From positions 52,922,750-52,986,749 of the forward strand of contig NC_087070.1 in NCBI RefSeq assembly GCF_963678635.1: a stretch of DNA of 64,000 bases. The letters run 5' to 3'. A program made the translations under genes and the position numbers. Origin of the DNA: Symsagittifera roscoffensis. Its lineage: Eukaryota > Xenacoelomorpha > Acoela > Convolutidae. Below, one piece after another: positions 36,249-47,116 of the stretch (the stretch's first letter is position 1; every line of letters starts with the position of its first letter). Below the pieces are notes generated by a model. It saw nothing but the letters and a program-made list of their open reading frames with translations, ran no database searches and was not told the DNA's origin.

Positions 36249-37221
36249 CTAAAATCATTCAGCAAAATGCAGTTCAGACCATTCAGCGAAGCTATTCTTC
36301 TAGTAAACCGCCACAATTAATTCAGCTTGTGTTTTTTGTTCTGACTTTCGAAGTAAGAAAGGAACATCTATGCTCGGGGTTGTTTTTTATTATTCAGACC
36401 ACTTTTTATCTTTGATTGATCCCTGATTCTGCGTGTTACACAGAAGGGTTGTTCTCACCACTATAATACCCTGATTTTACAGTTGCTAGGGAACGAGTCT
36501 AACTAAACGGCTTGTTTTAAACTTTGTTGCTGAAAAAGGAACGAAAAAAATATTGGTGTGGTTAATTGATTTGCACCACGAAATTGTTGCAAATTAAATT
36601 GAGGCAAGCTAAATTCTTTTATTTTAAACACGATCCAGTTTATATTCCAATATTTGAATAAAGTGACGGAAAGTTTTTGCTAAAAGTTGGTGTTTTTTTT
36701 CCAGACAAACTTCGTTTTTTTCTACTAGAAATATTTGACGGATTTTTTTTGTATCAGCCGAAAATTTTTGTTGTCTTTGGCTCAAGTTTAAAAAAGTAAT
36801 TTATCTGTATTTTTTCGTAAACTTATAAGGGCTTAAAGATCGCCAATATGGCCAATTGGGGACATTGCGCGCGCGATATATTTCGAGCTATTAAGGCGAA
36901 GTTAAATCCATTTTAGATATCGTTCCAAATTAGTTGTAACAGGCTAATTTCATAACTTTTTGCCTTAGTAGGAGCAAAATTTATCATTCGAATTTTATAT
37001 GGCGTATGAAAGGGGATGAAATCAAAAGAAAAAATCATAAAATTTTAGTAATTTGTTTTCGAAAAGCTTATCATTTCTCAAAGCGAACACTGCTTCTTAG
37101 ACGTTAAAAAGCAGTCGAATTTTTCTGAGTTTCGCCTTGATAGAGCAGTCTTGAGTATACTTGAAATTTGATGAAATCAGGCTAAAATTCATAGCTCGTC
37201 ATTATTTCATGAACTAAAATG

Positions 37222-37274
37222 TATGGATCCTCATGTTACCTGAAGGGGCGCGCTAACCACTAGACTATACTGCC
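37222..37274 (-). ncRNA. tRNA-like 5' half (A-box region), also at 40905-40957
   Basis: On the minus strand it reads GGCAGTATAGTCTAGTGGTT then AGCGCGCCCCTTCAGG. TAGTCTAGTGGTTAGCGCG is a good D-arm/A-box match, like Glu/Gln-type tRNAs. No T arm or B box follows, so it is a tRNA fragment or SINE head rather than a working tRNA gene. Confidence 0.4.
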
Positions 37275-37855
37275 ATAAAAATTGCCGTAAAACGCTCACT
37301 AATAGACTAACATGACTATCAGAGCGCTGTGATACTTCAATGCTGAAATTTTAAGGCGCATTTTTTAGGCCTGGCGACTTATTCCGCACCACAAAATTGT
37401 TTTAAACTCATTTGAGGCAGGCTAATTTGTCTGATAAAATCCATGCACGATTCTTAATATCTAGCTTAAAATTGATAATTTATCATTAATTCATTAATCA
37501 AAAACTATTCGAGACCAGTTTAAGGACAGTCGGAAATTTCAGGGCTTCGCCTTGATACGCACAGTCTTGTTTGAAATAAATCAGCGTATAACTAATTGAA
37601 GAATTCTTGCAAGTACATACCATACCGTTCACTCCAATTCAACTGCCTTAACTTACACTTCGAACAAAAGTTATAGTAAGCGTGATACCCTGTTTGTTCT
37701 TTAAATGTTTAATTGGCAACAATTGCACAAAACTTGTATTAAGGCGAAGCGTTGAACGTTTTAACTATGCTTTCAGGTGCTCAAAATAAAAGTTCTCAAA
37801 ATAAAAGGTGCTCAAAATAAAAAGTGCTCAGATACACCAACTAAACTTGGTGCCG

Positions 37856-40800
37856 CGACAACTTGCAACAAAAGACCACTCGCAAAACAAGACTACTCGT
37901 AAAATCTTAAGGAAAAGACAGCTCGCAAAAAGAGACAACTCGTATAAAACTCTGAAAAAAATAAAACTTCCCTTTACTCTAAATGTGAAACATTAAAAGC
38001 GGTGAAGCATCAAAGCCTTTGAGGCGTCAAAATCTCTTTGGTCTGAAATAATTTCACAGATCAAAGTTAAAAGAAAGAGCATCTCGCTGCAAAAACAGAT
38101 CAATGTTTTGATAGTCTTAAAGAGTTTCTGATTTTTTTGTTCCAATTGCTCATATTTAGGACATTTATAGGGTTTTTCAACGGATCTGAACCAAATTAGA
38201 CAATTTTCCGTTTAACTTTGATCCGTCTTTATTTGCTGAATGAATTTTGATTCAATAGGGTGAGCATAACCCATTCATAGCTGAAAAACTTTAGGCCATC
38301 CTTCGACCGAATTGTTGGTTTTTTGATTTCCATTTATGGCACTTTTCTCGCATTTTTCCATATACCCACCACCCAAGTTTTTTCGAAAAAATCGAAATAT
38401 TAATCATTGGCAGTTGTTGTTGCGTAAAGAGCTTCTAGTGCCAACTTCAAGTTGTCACATTTAGGAATGAGAACCAGCCCAATACAAGATTTCACTTTTC
38501 TTTTAAATTATTTGTCTTTTCTGTATTCAGCCGCCAGTCCTAATTCATTCATTTTGCCAATTGGCCTGCGCAAAACAAAACATACTTTTAAAGAAGCTGT
38601 GGGAAATTCCAATCTGAAAGCAGAAACTGCCGCTTTTTTGAAACAAAAAGAAAATTTGTTGGCTCTAATAAAGGGTTAAATTCATGTAACACAGGAAATG
38701 CTTGTTGATATTGCTGTTGAGTTGTAAAACAATTGGGAGGGAGAAGTTTTTTATGAGATGAAGTTTTTTTTGAGATGTGTAGTATAAACTTGATAGAATA
38801 ATGAGTGACCTTTTTAATTGTGCCATCAGCGTGCCAAGTTGTGTAAAGCTTAAGAATGCCCAAGTTTGCCTCAGTGGTGAACACAAAAAGTCGGTCGGAA
38901 TCTCCCGGCTCCGAGTCATGAGCCAAGAAATTATCCCTCCTTGGAGTGGTTTGAAGTTCCACGGGAATGTCTATGTCTCCCACGGTCTGTGGCGCAACTC
39001 CAACGTCTCTTTCTTATCGAATCGATCTTGCAACCGAGGTAGATTTGGGCTTTTTTGCTGCGCAATCCTCACAAACAGTGCTCGTCACGTTTTGATAAAT
39101 AAATCAGGGACGCTCTTGCGTGTTTTGCTCTCTTTCTTCTACTTTTTGACCGACATTAAAACATTTTGCGAAGTTCATATATTGCTCCCCAGTAGTAGTG
39201 CAAAAAATGAGGACTATTTTCGAATCTACTTGTCAAAACTTGTTTTTTGTACATTTCATCCGCAATTTTTAACTGCTATGCACGTTTAATGGTCTTGTTT
39301 TTATTTTAAAAATGCAAAAAAATCAAGACACGCGTAAAAAACCTACTTTTCAACTAATCGTTCATGAGGCAACACTGAATGTAATTGATCCAATTTTTTC
39401 TCCACAACTAAATTATTACGTCAAAATACCTGTGATTAGCAAGGTCTTTTTGAGCATCTCCAAGTTGTAAAATGGCTTTTTTCCTTAATTCGATCTTCAT
39501 CAACTTTTTTATCTTCAAAATCAAGATTCGTTTCCCGCGTTGACTTGTAGTGCATTGCAACATTCTTGAAACGAGTAGAAACATTTATAGAAACAAAATT
39601 GATGGTAGACCAATTAATGCAATCAAGGTTTTGGACTTAGTTATTGTTGCTAAACAAGCATTCTTCGAACGAGTAGAAACATTTATAGAAACAAAATTGA
39701 TGGTAGACCAATTAAAGCAATCAAGGTTTGGGATTTAGTTATTGTTGTTAAACAAACAAAGATCTTATTGTCTTTCCCCATTAATTGCTTCGAATTAAGT
39801 ATAAAATTATCTGATATTCAGTGGGAGATTACGGGTCTTTCTTTGGGCGTAATTAAATGGCCAACTTACGAGTTTTTTGCGAGTCGTCTTTTTTGCGAGT
39901 TGTCTTTTATTTCGAGTTGTCGTGTTGCCACTAAAATCATTCAGCAAAATGCAGTTCAGACCATTCAGCGAAGCTATTCTTCTAGTAAACTGCCACAATT
40001 AACTCAGCCTGTGTTTTTTGTTCTGATTTTCGAAGTAAGAAAGGAACATCTATGCTCGGGGTTGTTTTTTATTATTCAGACCACTTTTTATCTTTGATTG
40101 ATCCCTGATTCTGCGTGTTACACAGAAGGGTGTTCTCACCACTATACTACCCTGAGTTTACAGTTGCTAGGCAACGAGTCTAACTAAACGGCTTGTTTTA
40201 AACTTTATTGCTGAAAAAGGAACGAAAAAAATATTGGTGTGGTTAATTGATTTGCACCACGAAATTGTTGCAAATTAAATTGAGGCAAGCTAAATTCTTT
40301 TATTCTAAACACGATCCAGTTTATATTCCAATATTCGAATAAAGTGACGGAAACTTTTTGCTAAAGGTGGGTGTTTTTTTTCCAGGTAAACTTCGTTTTT
40401 TTTCTACTAGGAATGTTTGACGGATTTCTTTTGTATCAGCCGAAAATTTTTGTTGTCTTTGGCTCAAGTTTAAAAAAGTAATTTATCTGTATTTTTTTCG
40501 TAAACTTATAAGGGCTTAAAGATCGCCAATATGGCCAATTGGGGACATTGCGCGCGCGATATATTTCGAGCTATTAACGCGAAGTTAAATCCATTTTAGA
40601 TATCGTTCCAAATTAGTTGTAACTGGCTAATTTCATAAATTTTTGCCTTAGTAGGAGCAAAATTTATCATTCGAATTTTATATGGCGTATGAACGGGGAT
40701 GAAATCAAAAGAAAAAACCATAAAATTTTAGTAATTTGTTTTCGAAAAGCTTATCATTTCTCAAAGCGAACACTGCTTCTTAGACGTTAAAAAGCAGTCG

Positions 40801-41470
40801 AATTTTTCTGAGTTTCGCCTTGATAGAGCAGTCTTGAGTATACTTGAAATTTGATGAAATCAGGCTAAAATTCATAGCTCGTCATTATTTCATGAACTAA
40901 AATGTATGGATCCTCATGTTACCTGAAGGGGCGCGCTAACCACTAGACTATACTGCCATAAAGATTGCCGTAAAACTCTCACTAATAGACTAACGTGACT
41001 ATCAGAGCGCTGTGATACTTCGATGCTGAAATTTTAAGGCGCATTTTTTAGGCCTGGCGACTTATTCCGCACCACAAAATTGTTTTAAACTCATTTGAGG
41101 CAGGCTAATTTGTCTGATAAAATCCATGCACGATTCTTAATATCTAGCTTAAAATTGATAATTTATCATTATTTCATTAATCAAAAACTATTCGAGACCA
41201 GTTTAAGGACAGTCGGAAATTTCAGGGCTTCGCCTTGATACGCACAGTCTTGTTTGAAATAAATCAGCGTATAACTAATTGAAGAATTCTTGCAAGTACA
41301 TACCGTTCACTCCAATTCAACTGCCTTAACTTACACTTCGAACAAAAGTTATAGCAAGCGTGATACCCTGTTTGTTCTTCAAATGTTTAATTGGCAACAA
41401 TTGCACAAAACTTGTATCAAGGCGAAGCGTTGAACGTTTTAACTATGCTTTCAGGTGCTCAAAATAAAAG
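37856..41470 (+). repeat. ~3.65-kb unit, copy 2 of a tandem duplication
   Basis: Direct repeat of 34163-37790 with a few percent difference at most by eye. The junction between copies (about 37790-37855) holds short repeated GGTGCTCAAAATAAAA units, also present at the right border (41453-41470), a plausible site for unequal exchange or slippage. Beyond it, 41471-42455 is intron sequence without a recognisable feature. Confidence 0.93.
38175..39030 (-). pseudogene. MULE-type transposase remnant, copy 2
   Basis: Duplicate of the remnant at 34490-35345. It keeps IDIPVELQTTPRRDNFLAHD, then LFVFTTEANLGILKLYTTW and HADGTIKK, with an in-frame stop just upstream. Copy 2 is slightly more intact at the IDIPVEL block than copy 1. 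It is not expected to encode an active enzyme. Confidence 0.75.
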
Positions 41471-42455
41471 TTGTTCCAAGTTTGTGATTGAAATTTTCAA
41501 CGTTTCCTCACATTCAAACAAGGTGGGGATCAACTTTTTACCAGACTGATTTATTACTGAAAAAGTTATAACATTCTCGCTAAAGATAAAACGGTTTCTC
41601 AACAAAGTTATGTCTGTTCTTCTATTTCTATTCTTCCACTGATTTTACAGTTATATTAATTGAATTTCTGCATTGTGGTGTGGCAAAAGGTCGTTCTGGT
41701 GAAAAACCAGTCTGGTAAAAGACCTGGCCCCAATCAATGCAAACTGCTATGTGATAGTTTTTCGTATTCTACTAACACAATATTTTGACCAATTAAAAGG
41801 CTTCCGTTCATTTTGGAATGGTTTCTGAGCCAGATTAATTCGCCGCATTTGAAATGCTCTATTTAAAAACTGGAAAAATGGCGCAGCGTACCTACCCTAA
41901 CTTAGTCATACATACAGTTTTCAAATCCATAGCTTCGCGAAAAATAGTAACGTACAAAATCTTTGCAAAAACTACTCAGTAAAAACTTTAGATTGGTATG
42001 AAGAAAAAGTAGCCACATTCTTCCTTAATTTTCCTTGAGCAAAAAAAAAGCCGGAGCAAAAAAAATAAATTGTTTTTCTTTTTTTAGTCAAGCAGCCCGG
42101 ATGCCTAACCCAAAGGTTAATAATTATTAAAGTTGCATATATTTGGCGCGAATTGAGATATAATTATACTTTCACGAGCTTAACATAGCCAACAATTATA
42201 TATGATTGCTGGTAACCGTCACTACAGGAGCGCCACAAATCCATAATTTGCAGTTTAACAGTATTGTCAAAATTAAACAAAATTACTAAAATGATTTTGA
42301 CTGAATTGTCTGAATTTTAACTGTTTTTTGCCAATCTTTCTGAACGCGATCATTTGTTACATTAGATTTTTCAGGTAACAAGTGTTGATGGTAAAAACCC
42401 GAAAAATTAGTTCCAAAAACTGTCAGCTAACTGACCTATACTTTTATTTTCCCAG

Positions 42456-42582
42456 ATCTGCCCAATCCGAAAGCAGCTTACACGTGCGAAGTCGCTGTGG
42501 GGCTCACTTGTCCAGATGACAAAATTCTCCTAGATGTTCAGGACTATGGCAATTATAACTTCCAGAACGGACCTCCTCCTAT
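42456..42582 (+). CDS. FN3 gene exon 11
   Basis: The acceptor is TTTTATTTTCCCAG, entering in phase 1. It reads LPNPKAAYTCEVAVGLTCPD then VQDYGNYNFQNGPPP, the E-F-G strands of module 7. The donor is CTAT|GTGACT in phase 2. Without splicing the frame would stop at once (ATG TGA), and the phase matches exon 12. The intron before it is the largest in the gene (33650-42455), enlarged by a tandem duplication. Confidence 0.85.
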
Positions 42583-42860
42583 GTGACTGAAATCTCATAA
42601 TTATTTCAAATTTGTCATTTAAAACCTATATGATTAAAAGACGAAACCAAATATCATATTTTTGGCGAAGCTGGTCTTTTTTGTCACTTAGATTCACTTA
42701 GCTAACAATTTATAGAAAGATGATTTTTCTATAGTTTTTTTAAAAAGAATTATGGGTAGTAAAAAATGCTCAAAAATTTGAGACCAGATTATTTATCTAA
42801 TATATGATACAGTTTCCAAGTTTATAGCAGGCTAAATCATTTGGTGGTTGGTTTCTTCAG

Positions 42861-42970
42861 TTTGTTCGAATACATCAACAACACCGAAAGAAATTTGACA
42901 GCAGAGGATGTTTTGATGAGTTATGACAGCACCACTTCGAATCAACGAGTGCAAATACCCTGTTACACAA
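42861..42970 (+). CDS. FN3 gene exon 12
   Basis: The acceptor GGTTTCTTCAG opens in phase 2 and the donor ACAA|GTAAGG leaves in phase 1. It encodes LFEYINNTERNLTAEDVLMS and QRVQIPCYT, which runs into linker CYT-R-PTP with exon 13. It contains N-linked glycosylation sequons (NNT, NLT). The 278-bp intron before it is one of the shorter introns in the gene. Confidence 0.85.
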
Positions 42971-44199
42971 GTAAGGATGAATCAATCGCCTATTTACTTA
43001 TATATCAGATAATTGAATTGGGTTTGTCATCCCTGTCAGCTGTCATTTAATTGCGGCTAAAAGCTCTGTTTTTGACCAAAGATGACGTCCAAGGAAAGGC
43101 TGCATTTCGATATTAATAGGCAAAAGACTGCTGTCGAAAGCAAATCTTTTCCTGTCAAAAATTTTTTCCATAGTTTTGGAAGTTGCTTTGAAAAACAAGA
43201 AATGTAACTTCCTCTAATTAACTTGGCTTGTTCACCAAAAAACATAGAATTGGCCACGAAATAGAAAAAATATTAAGCAAAAAATCCAATTTATTGCAAT
43301 TAATTGGTCTTGTTCGTCAATCAAGCCCCAAAGGTTTTTGCTTCTGTATAGAAAAAACTTAGCTTTTTTCTTATCTATGAAAGTTATCACTAATCATGCG
43401 TTTATTACAAAAAAAAAATACCGTCTTTATCGCCTTTTGAAAAAAAAACCATTTGAAAAATAAGCAGAGCACTTCCAGGAAGCAAAATAGTAGATTAGTA
43501 GGGTAGCAGATAGATTCGTTTTTATGTGTTTCTGAGAAAAAAAGATTTCCTATTAGAAGTTCAGTCGAGTTTTCCGAAAAAAAAAGACTTGCCGCTTTCA
43601 TTTTATTATTTTATAAAGAATTTTGAGAAAAATCCGCAAATTCTGCCGTAAAAATAAAATTCTGCTCTATCTGCTGCTCTATAAAACATTTTGCTGTTTA
43701 AACTGAATTTTTCAATCTCTTTCAATCAAGATTTCTTTGGGGCTTGTATGTCAACAAACGAAAATATGAAAATTGTTGATGCCAAATGAATGCCTTCAAA
43801 AATTGCAATTGATTGGTTATCAATTGACATCTCCCATGCCTCCTACTAACCAAGCACAATAACTCAGTTTCATAGGAAGCATAGTCTAGAGCTAGCAGTT
43901 TGAATGGAGTGCTATAGGTGTACGGGTTGAATCTGAGAAAGTTATATTTTTGATGAGTTTGTCAGCAAATATAAATTTCTGTTTTTTCGCTAATTTTGCT
44001 ATGCAGAACAAAAATTCCAAAAACAGAACCGAGTCAGTACTGATTCAATACAATTACAGTGCAGTTTGATCTCCGTTTTATCTGTGATCAAAGCGAAAAT
44101 GGAATAGTCTGTTCTGAAGTTTTACTGAAACAACACTGGAGCAAAACTGGTTTGCACTGCGAGATCTCATGTGAAGCAATATCATTGTACTAAACCAAA

Positions 44200-44700
44200 C
44201 AAAACTGCTGATTGTTCCGACTGCCTTTTCAGGTCTATGGAGCAAGAAATAACATGAAAAAACTAATGGTAAAAGAAATGAAAAAAAAATTAAACTTTGA
44301 TATATTTTTTGAAAATCGTCCTCCCACACGCCATATAAAAAACTAAGTGATAGGCTTCGCTGCTAGCAAAATATCAATTATGACAAAAAAGCTTCCTTCA
44401 ACCAATTTGCAACGATTTCTAAGACGGATTAAAACTCCGCTTACGCGTTAATAGCGCGAAATATATCGTTAATTGTCCCAAGTTTACTAAAATGGCAATC
44501 CTTAAATCCCCGTAACTTAACAAAAAACGAACACAGTTAAACATCTTTTCAAATTTAAGCTCAAGACAACAATACTTTTTGAATGATATTTAAAAATTTC
44601 GTCAAAAATGGCTAGTTAAAAAGTCGAGATTTGTCTGAAGAAATAAAACCTACCCCGAGCACAACTATTCCGTTACTTTCATTACGAAAGTCGGAACAAT
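44200..44700 (-). mobile_element. Helentron/HINE-like element, minus orientation
   Basis: On the plus strand it starts AAAACTGCTGATTGTTCCGA then CTGCCTTTTCAGGTC, and ends CATTACGAAAGTCGGAACAA. It carries CTCCCACACGCCATATAAAA, CGCTTACGCGTTAATAGCGC and AACTAGCCA-type blocks in reverse order. The tip hairpin is lost. Between exon 12 and this copy (42971-44199) I see no gene. Confidence 0.65.
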
Positions 44701-44871
44701 AGAATTTTACACTGAATAAACAAAAAACATTCTAACGAACAAGAAGTTATTAGGCATTCCCATTTTTGAGTTCTTGGCGTACAGGAAAGCTCTATGAAAT
44801 TTTTCATATTTAAGCTCAAACCCTCCGTGCAAGTAATTACCGTGCAACTATAGAGGCGGTATAGAAGTAGA

Positions 44872-45490
44872 ACAAGACTGCTCGTATATCAGCACAAAAC
44901 CCTGAATGTTCCGACTGCCCTTACATTTATATTGATTTGTTTTTTGGGGAAAAAAATATGAAAGTTTATAAATTTTGGACAATATCAGAGAATTTCAGTT
45001 GTTGACAAAAAAAACTATCTACTCTCAAGAAAGGACAACCCAAGCGTATCCGCTAGCAATGGCGATATACGGTCTAGCCATTATACCCCTCAAAAAACTT
45101 TTATCAGATGACAACGTAACCCAGAAGTGGTATGCAGACGACGGAAACGCAGTCGGTAAACTAAGCACTCTACGAACCATCCTCGATAAGTCAAAATGAC
45201 TATTTAGCCTCAGTTCAATTTAGAACGATTTTTTGTGCGTATTATTTCACGACGCATAAGTAATTTGGGTCTTTTTTCAGGATTATAGATAAAGTCTTCA
45301 AAGTGCGCATAAATTAGTCCAGAGCATGGTCAAATTGGCAACTTTTCGAACTCCCAAAAACTTTTCAAAGAAAGATCGTAAAATATCCCTTTAGAAAGTT
45401 TGTTAAAAGTAAGAGGTAAAATAACCTTTTAAATTTTATTTTAGGGAGTCGATATCTTCAATGCGGCATTAGAAATTTTTTTTTAAAACT
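44872..45490 (-). mobile_element. Helentron/HINE-like element carrying a foreign insert
   Basis: It starts AAGACTGCTCGTATATCAGC and continues ACAAAACCCTGAATGTTCCG in the second-subfamily pattern, and later resumes with ACTATTTAGCCTCAGTTCAA through TAGTCCAGAGCATGGTCAAA. About 195 bp between (near 44995-45200) have no match in sister copies and encode a plus-strand reverse-transcriptase piece. Confidence 0.6.
45000..45199 (+). pseudogene. Reverse-transcriptase fragment (YADD motif)
   Basis: The open frame reads TTQAYPLAMAIYGLAIIPL, then VTQKWYADDGNAVGKL and TLRTILDK. This resembles the reverse-transcriptase palm: a T-Q-x-x-P-L-A-M block followed by the catalytic Y-A-D-D. The usual G of TQGDPLAM is absent. 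It covers only about 60 residues, so it is a fragment. The parent element type is not certain. Confidence 0.6.
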
Positions 45491-46509
45491 ATTGTTTCGA
45501 TCGTGGGTTTGCCAATAAATCAGCCAGTCCATTTTGTCCAGTCGATGTTTTATTTTGCTTATCTTGATAACTTTCAAACAATTTTTTAATTAAAATTTTA
45601 TACTCTATTTCATTTTATTGGGGATACAACCAAAAACACTCGTGTTATTTACCAACTGAGTTTTTGACAATCCAATAATTATTCACTTGAGCGCGTCCAG
45701 TAGTGCTGAAAGCCTGAAATACAACAAAAATGACTTGAAAGGTTTTGGAACATTATAGATTGTTATCTTTTTTCTAATAAATTCCTTCTAAAATGTTTTT
45801 TTTTTTGCAAAAAATCAAATATAAACTTAAAAGCTAAGTTAGAATTTTTGATCAACGAGATTTGATCATTTTTTTTCAGGAAAAATTGTTGAAACAGTTA
45901 TATTTGTTTTGTTTTAGAACGAATTTAATGTTTGGCCCGTTTTTGTGAATTTGCCAATTTTAATTAGGTTGCACAAGGATAAACACTCATGGAACTGTCT
46001 TGCTTTATTATAAAAGCATGGGTTCTTGAAATCCGAAAAATTGAAAAACATAACTTTGTCAAAGATGTTTGTTCTTTTTTTGACATTTAGGAGGCTTTTT
46101 TTATTTGACAGTTTAGGAGTTTTTGCTTTCTTAATTTTTTGTCACACAAAAGGTGTCACAAATAAAAAAACATATATTTTCAAGTGGATAATCGTATCAA
46201 AGCCCTTTCATAAGAGATTCCATCAGTTTTAAAATGATAATTTCTTTTCAATGCCGGGAAAATTTTGCTTGGAATTTCTATAAGTAATAATAAAGCCATG
46301 AGTGACAGGAAATCGCAAAAATATTTTAAAAAATTTTTTTGTTTAAAAATTATAAAATTCCTTGGTCGTCTTTGTTTTTCAGTTTTTCGTCATAAATAGC
46401 TGTAATTGAAACCTTTTGAAGTGCGTGCAAATAATTGGCTGTTTTTGTTTTTTGGCTCTCTGGTTATAATTTTCATCGTATGGTGCATCTACATTTCGTA
46501 TGTATTTAG

Positions 46510-46621
46510 GGCCGACACCTGTCACAATTCTGAGCATTCAGCCGGGAGAGACCGATCCCACGACTGAACTGACAATCAACTACTCCCGACCAGAAACAGA
46601 GGTGAAATACGAGGCCAAAAT
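46510..46621 (+). CDS. FN3 gene exon 13
   Basis: The acceptor is CGTATGTATTTAG and the donor AAAAT|GTAAGT, phase 1 to phase 2. It reads PTPVTILSIQPGETDPTTEL then INYSRPETEVKYEAK, the first half of module 8. It is shorter than a 60-residue ORF, so it was found by splice-site and phase matching. It is followed by a 7.7-kb intron that holds the decayed Gypsy element. Confidence 0.85.
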
Positions 46622-47116
46622 GTAAGTAATAAACTCAATAATTCACAGATTAGTAAAAGCAAATAAGCTAAAACAATTATATTGTTTCTTTTCGGCGACA
46701 GAAAATAAGTATCTTTGGTGTTATACAATTTACTTTAGTTTTTTAATGGGTTCAAATTACCGGCATAATTAGGAATCGATGAGCATATTTCAGACTCTGA
46801 TATAGGTCGTGATGATTTTTTTTCTTTGTTCATTTTTTTCAGGAAAATTCTTCAAATTTGTTCAGGCTCAACTTTAATTGTTCCGCGGTTTGACTTTTGA
46901 TTAGTTTAATAGTTTTGTTCAATTTTCCTCTGTTAAAAAGAAGGGAAACTCCACTATCGATCAGCAGAAATTTAATGATCACGAAAAACGTGATTGATTT
47001 CTAGTTTCGAAAGTGGAATTTTATTTTCAGATTTCCCATCGAAATTAAAATTTTACTTGATCCTGTTTTCTCAAATTGGGTTGATTGTAGGAAAAAAGTG
47101 CCGAGCATAAATTGAT

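Larger units (their letters stand above)
34163..37790 (+). repeat. ~3.65-kb unit, copy 1 of a tandem duplication
   Basis: The unit starts CTTGGTGCCGCGACAACTTG and runs to AACTATGCTTTCAGGTGCTC. It recurs at 37856-41470 with only scattered base and small indel differences. Inside are a MULE-like element (34166-36248), a 98-bp tandem pair (about 35881-36075), Helentron-like copies (about 36338-37156 and 37380-37570) and a tRNA-like 5' half at 37222-37274. No host gene is seen in it. Confidence 0.93.
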
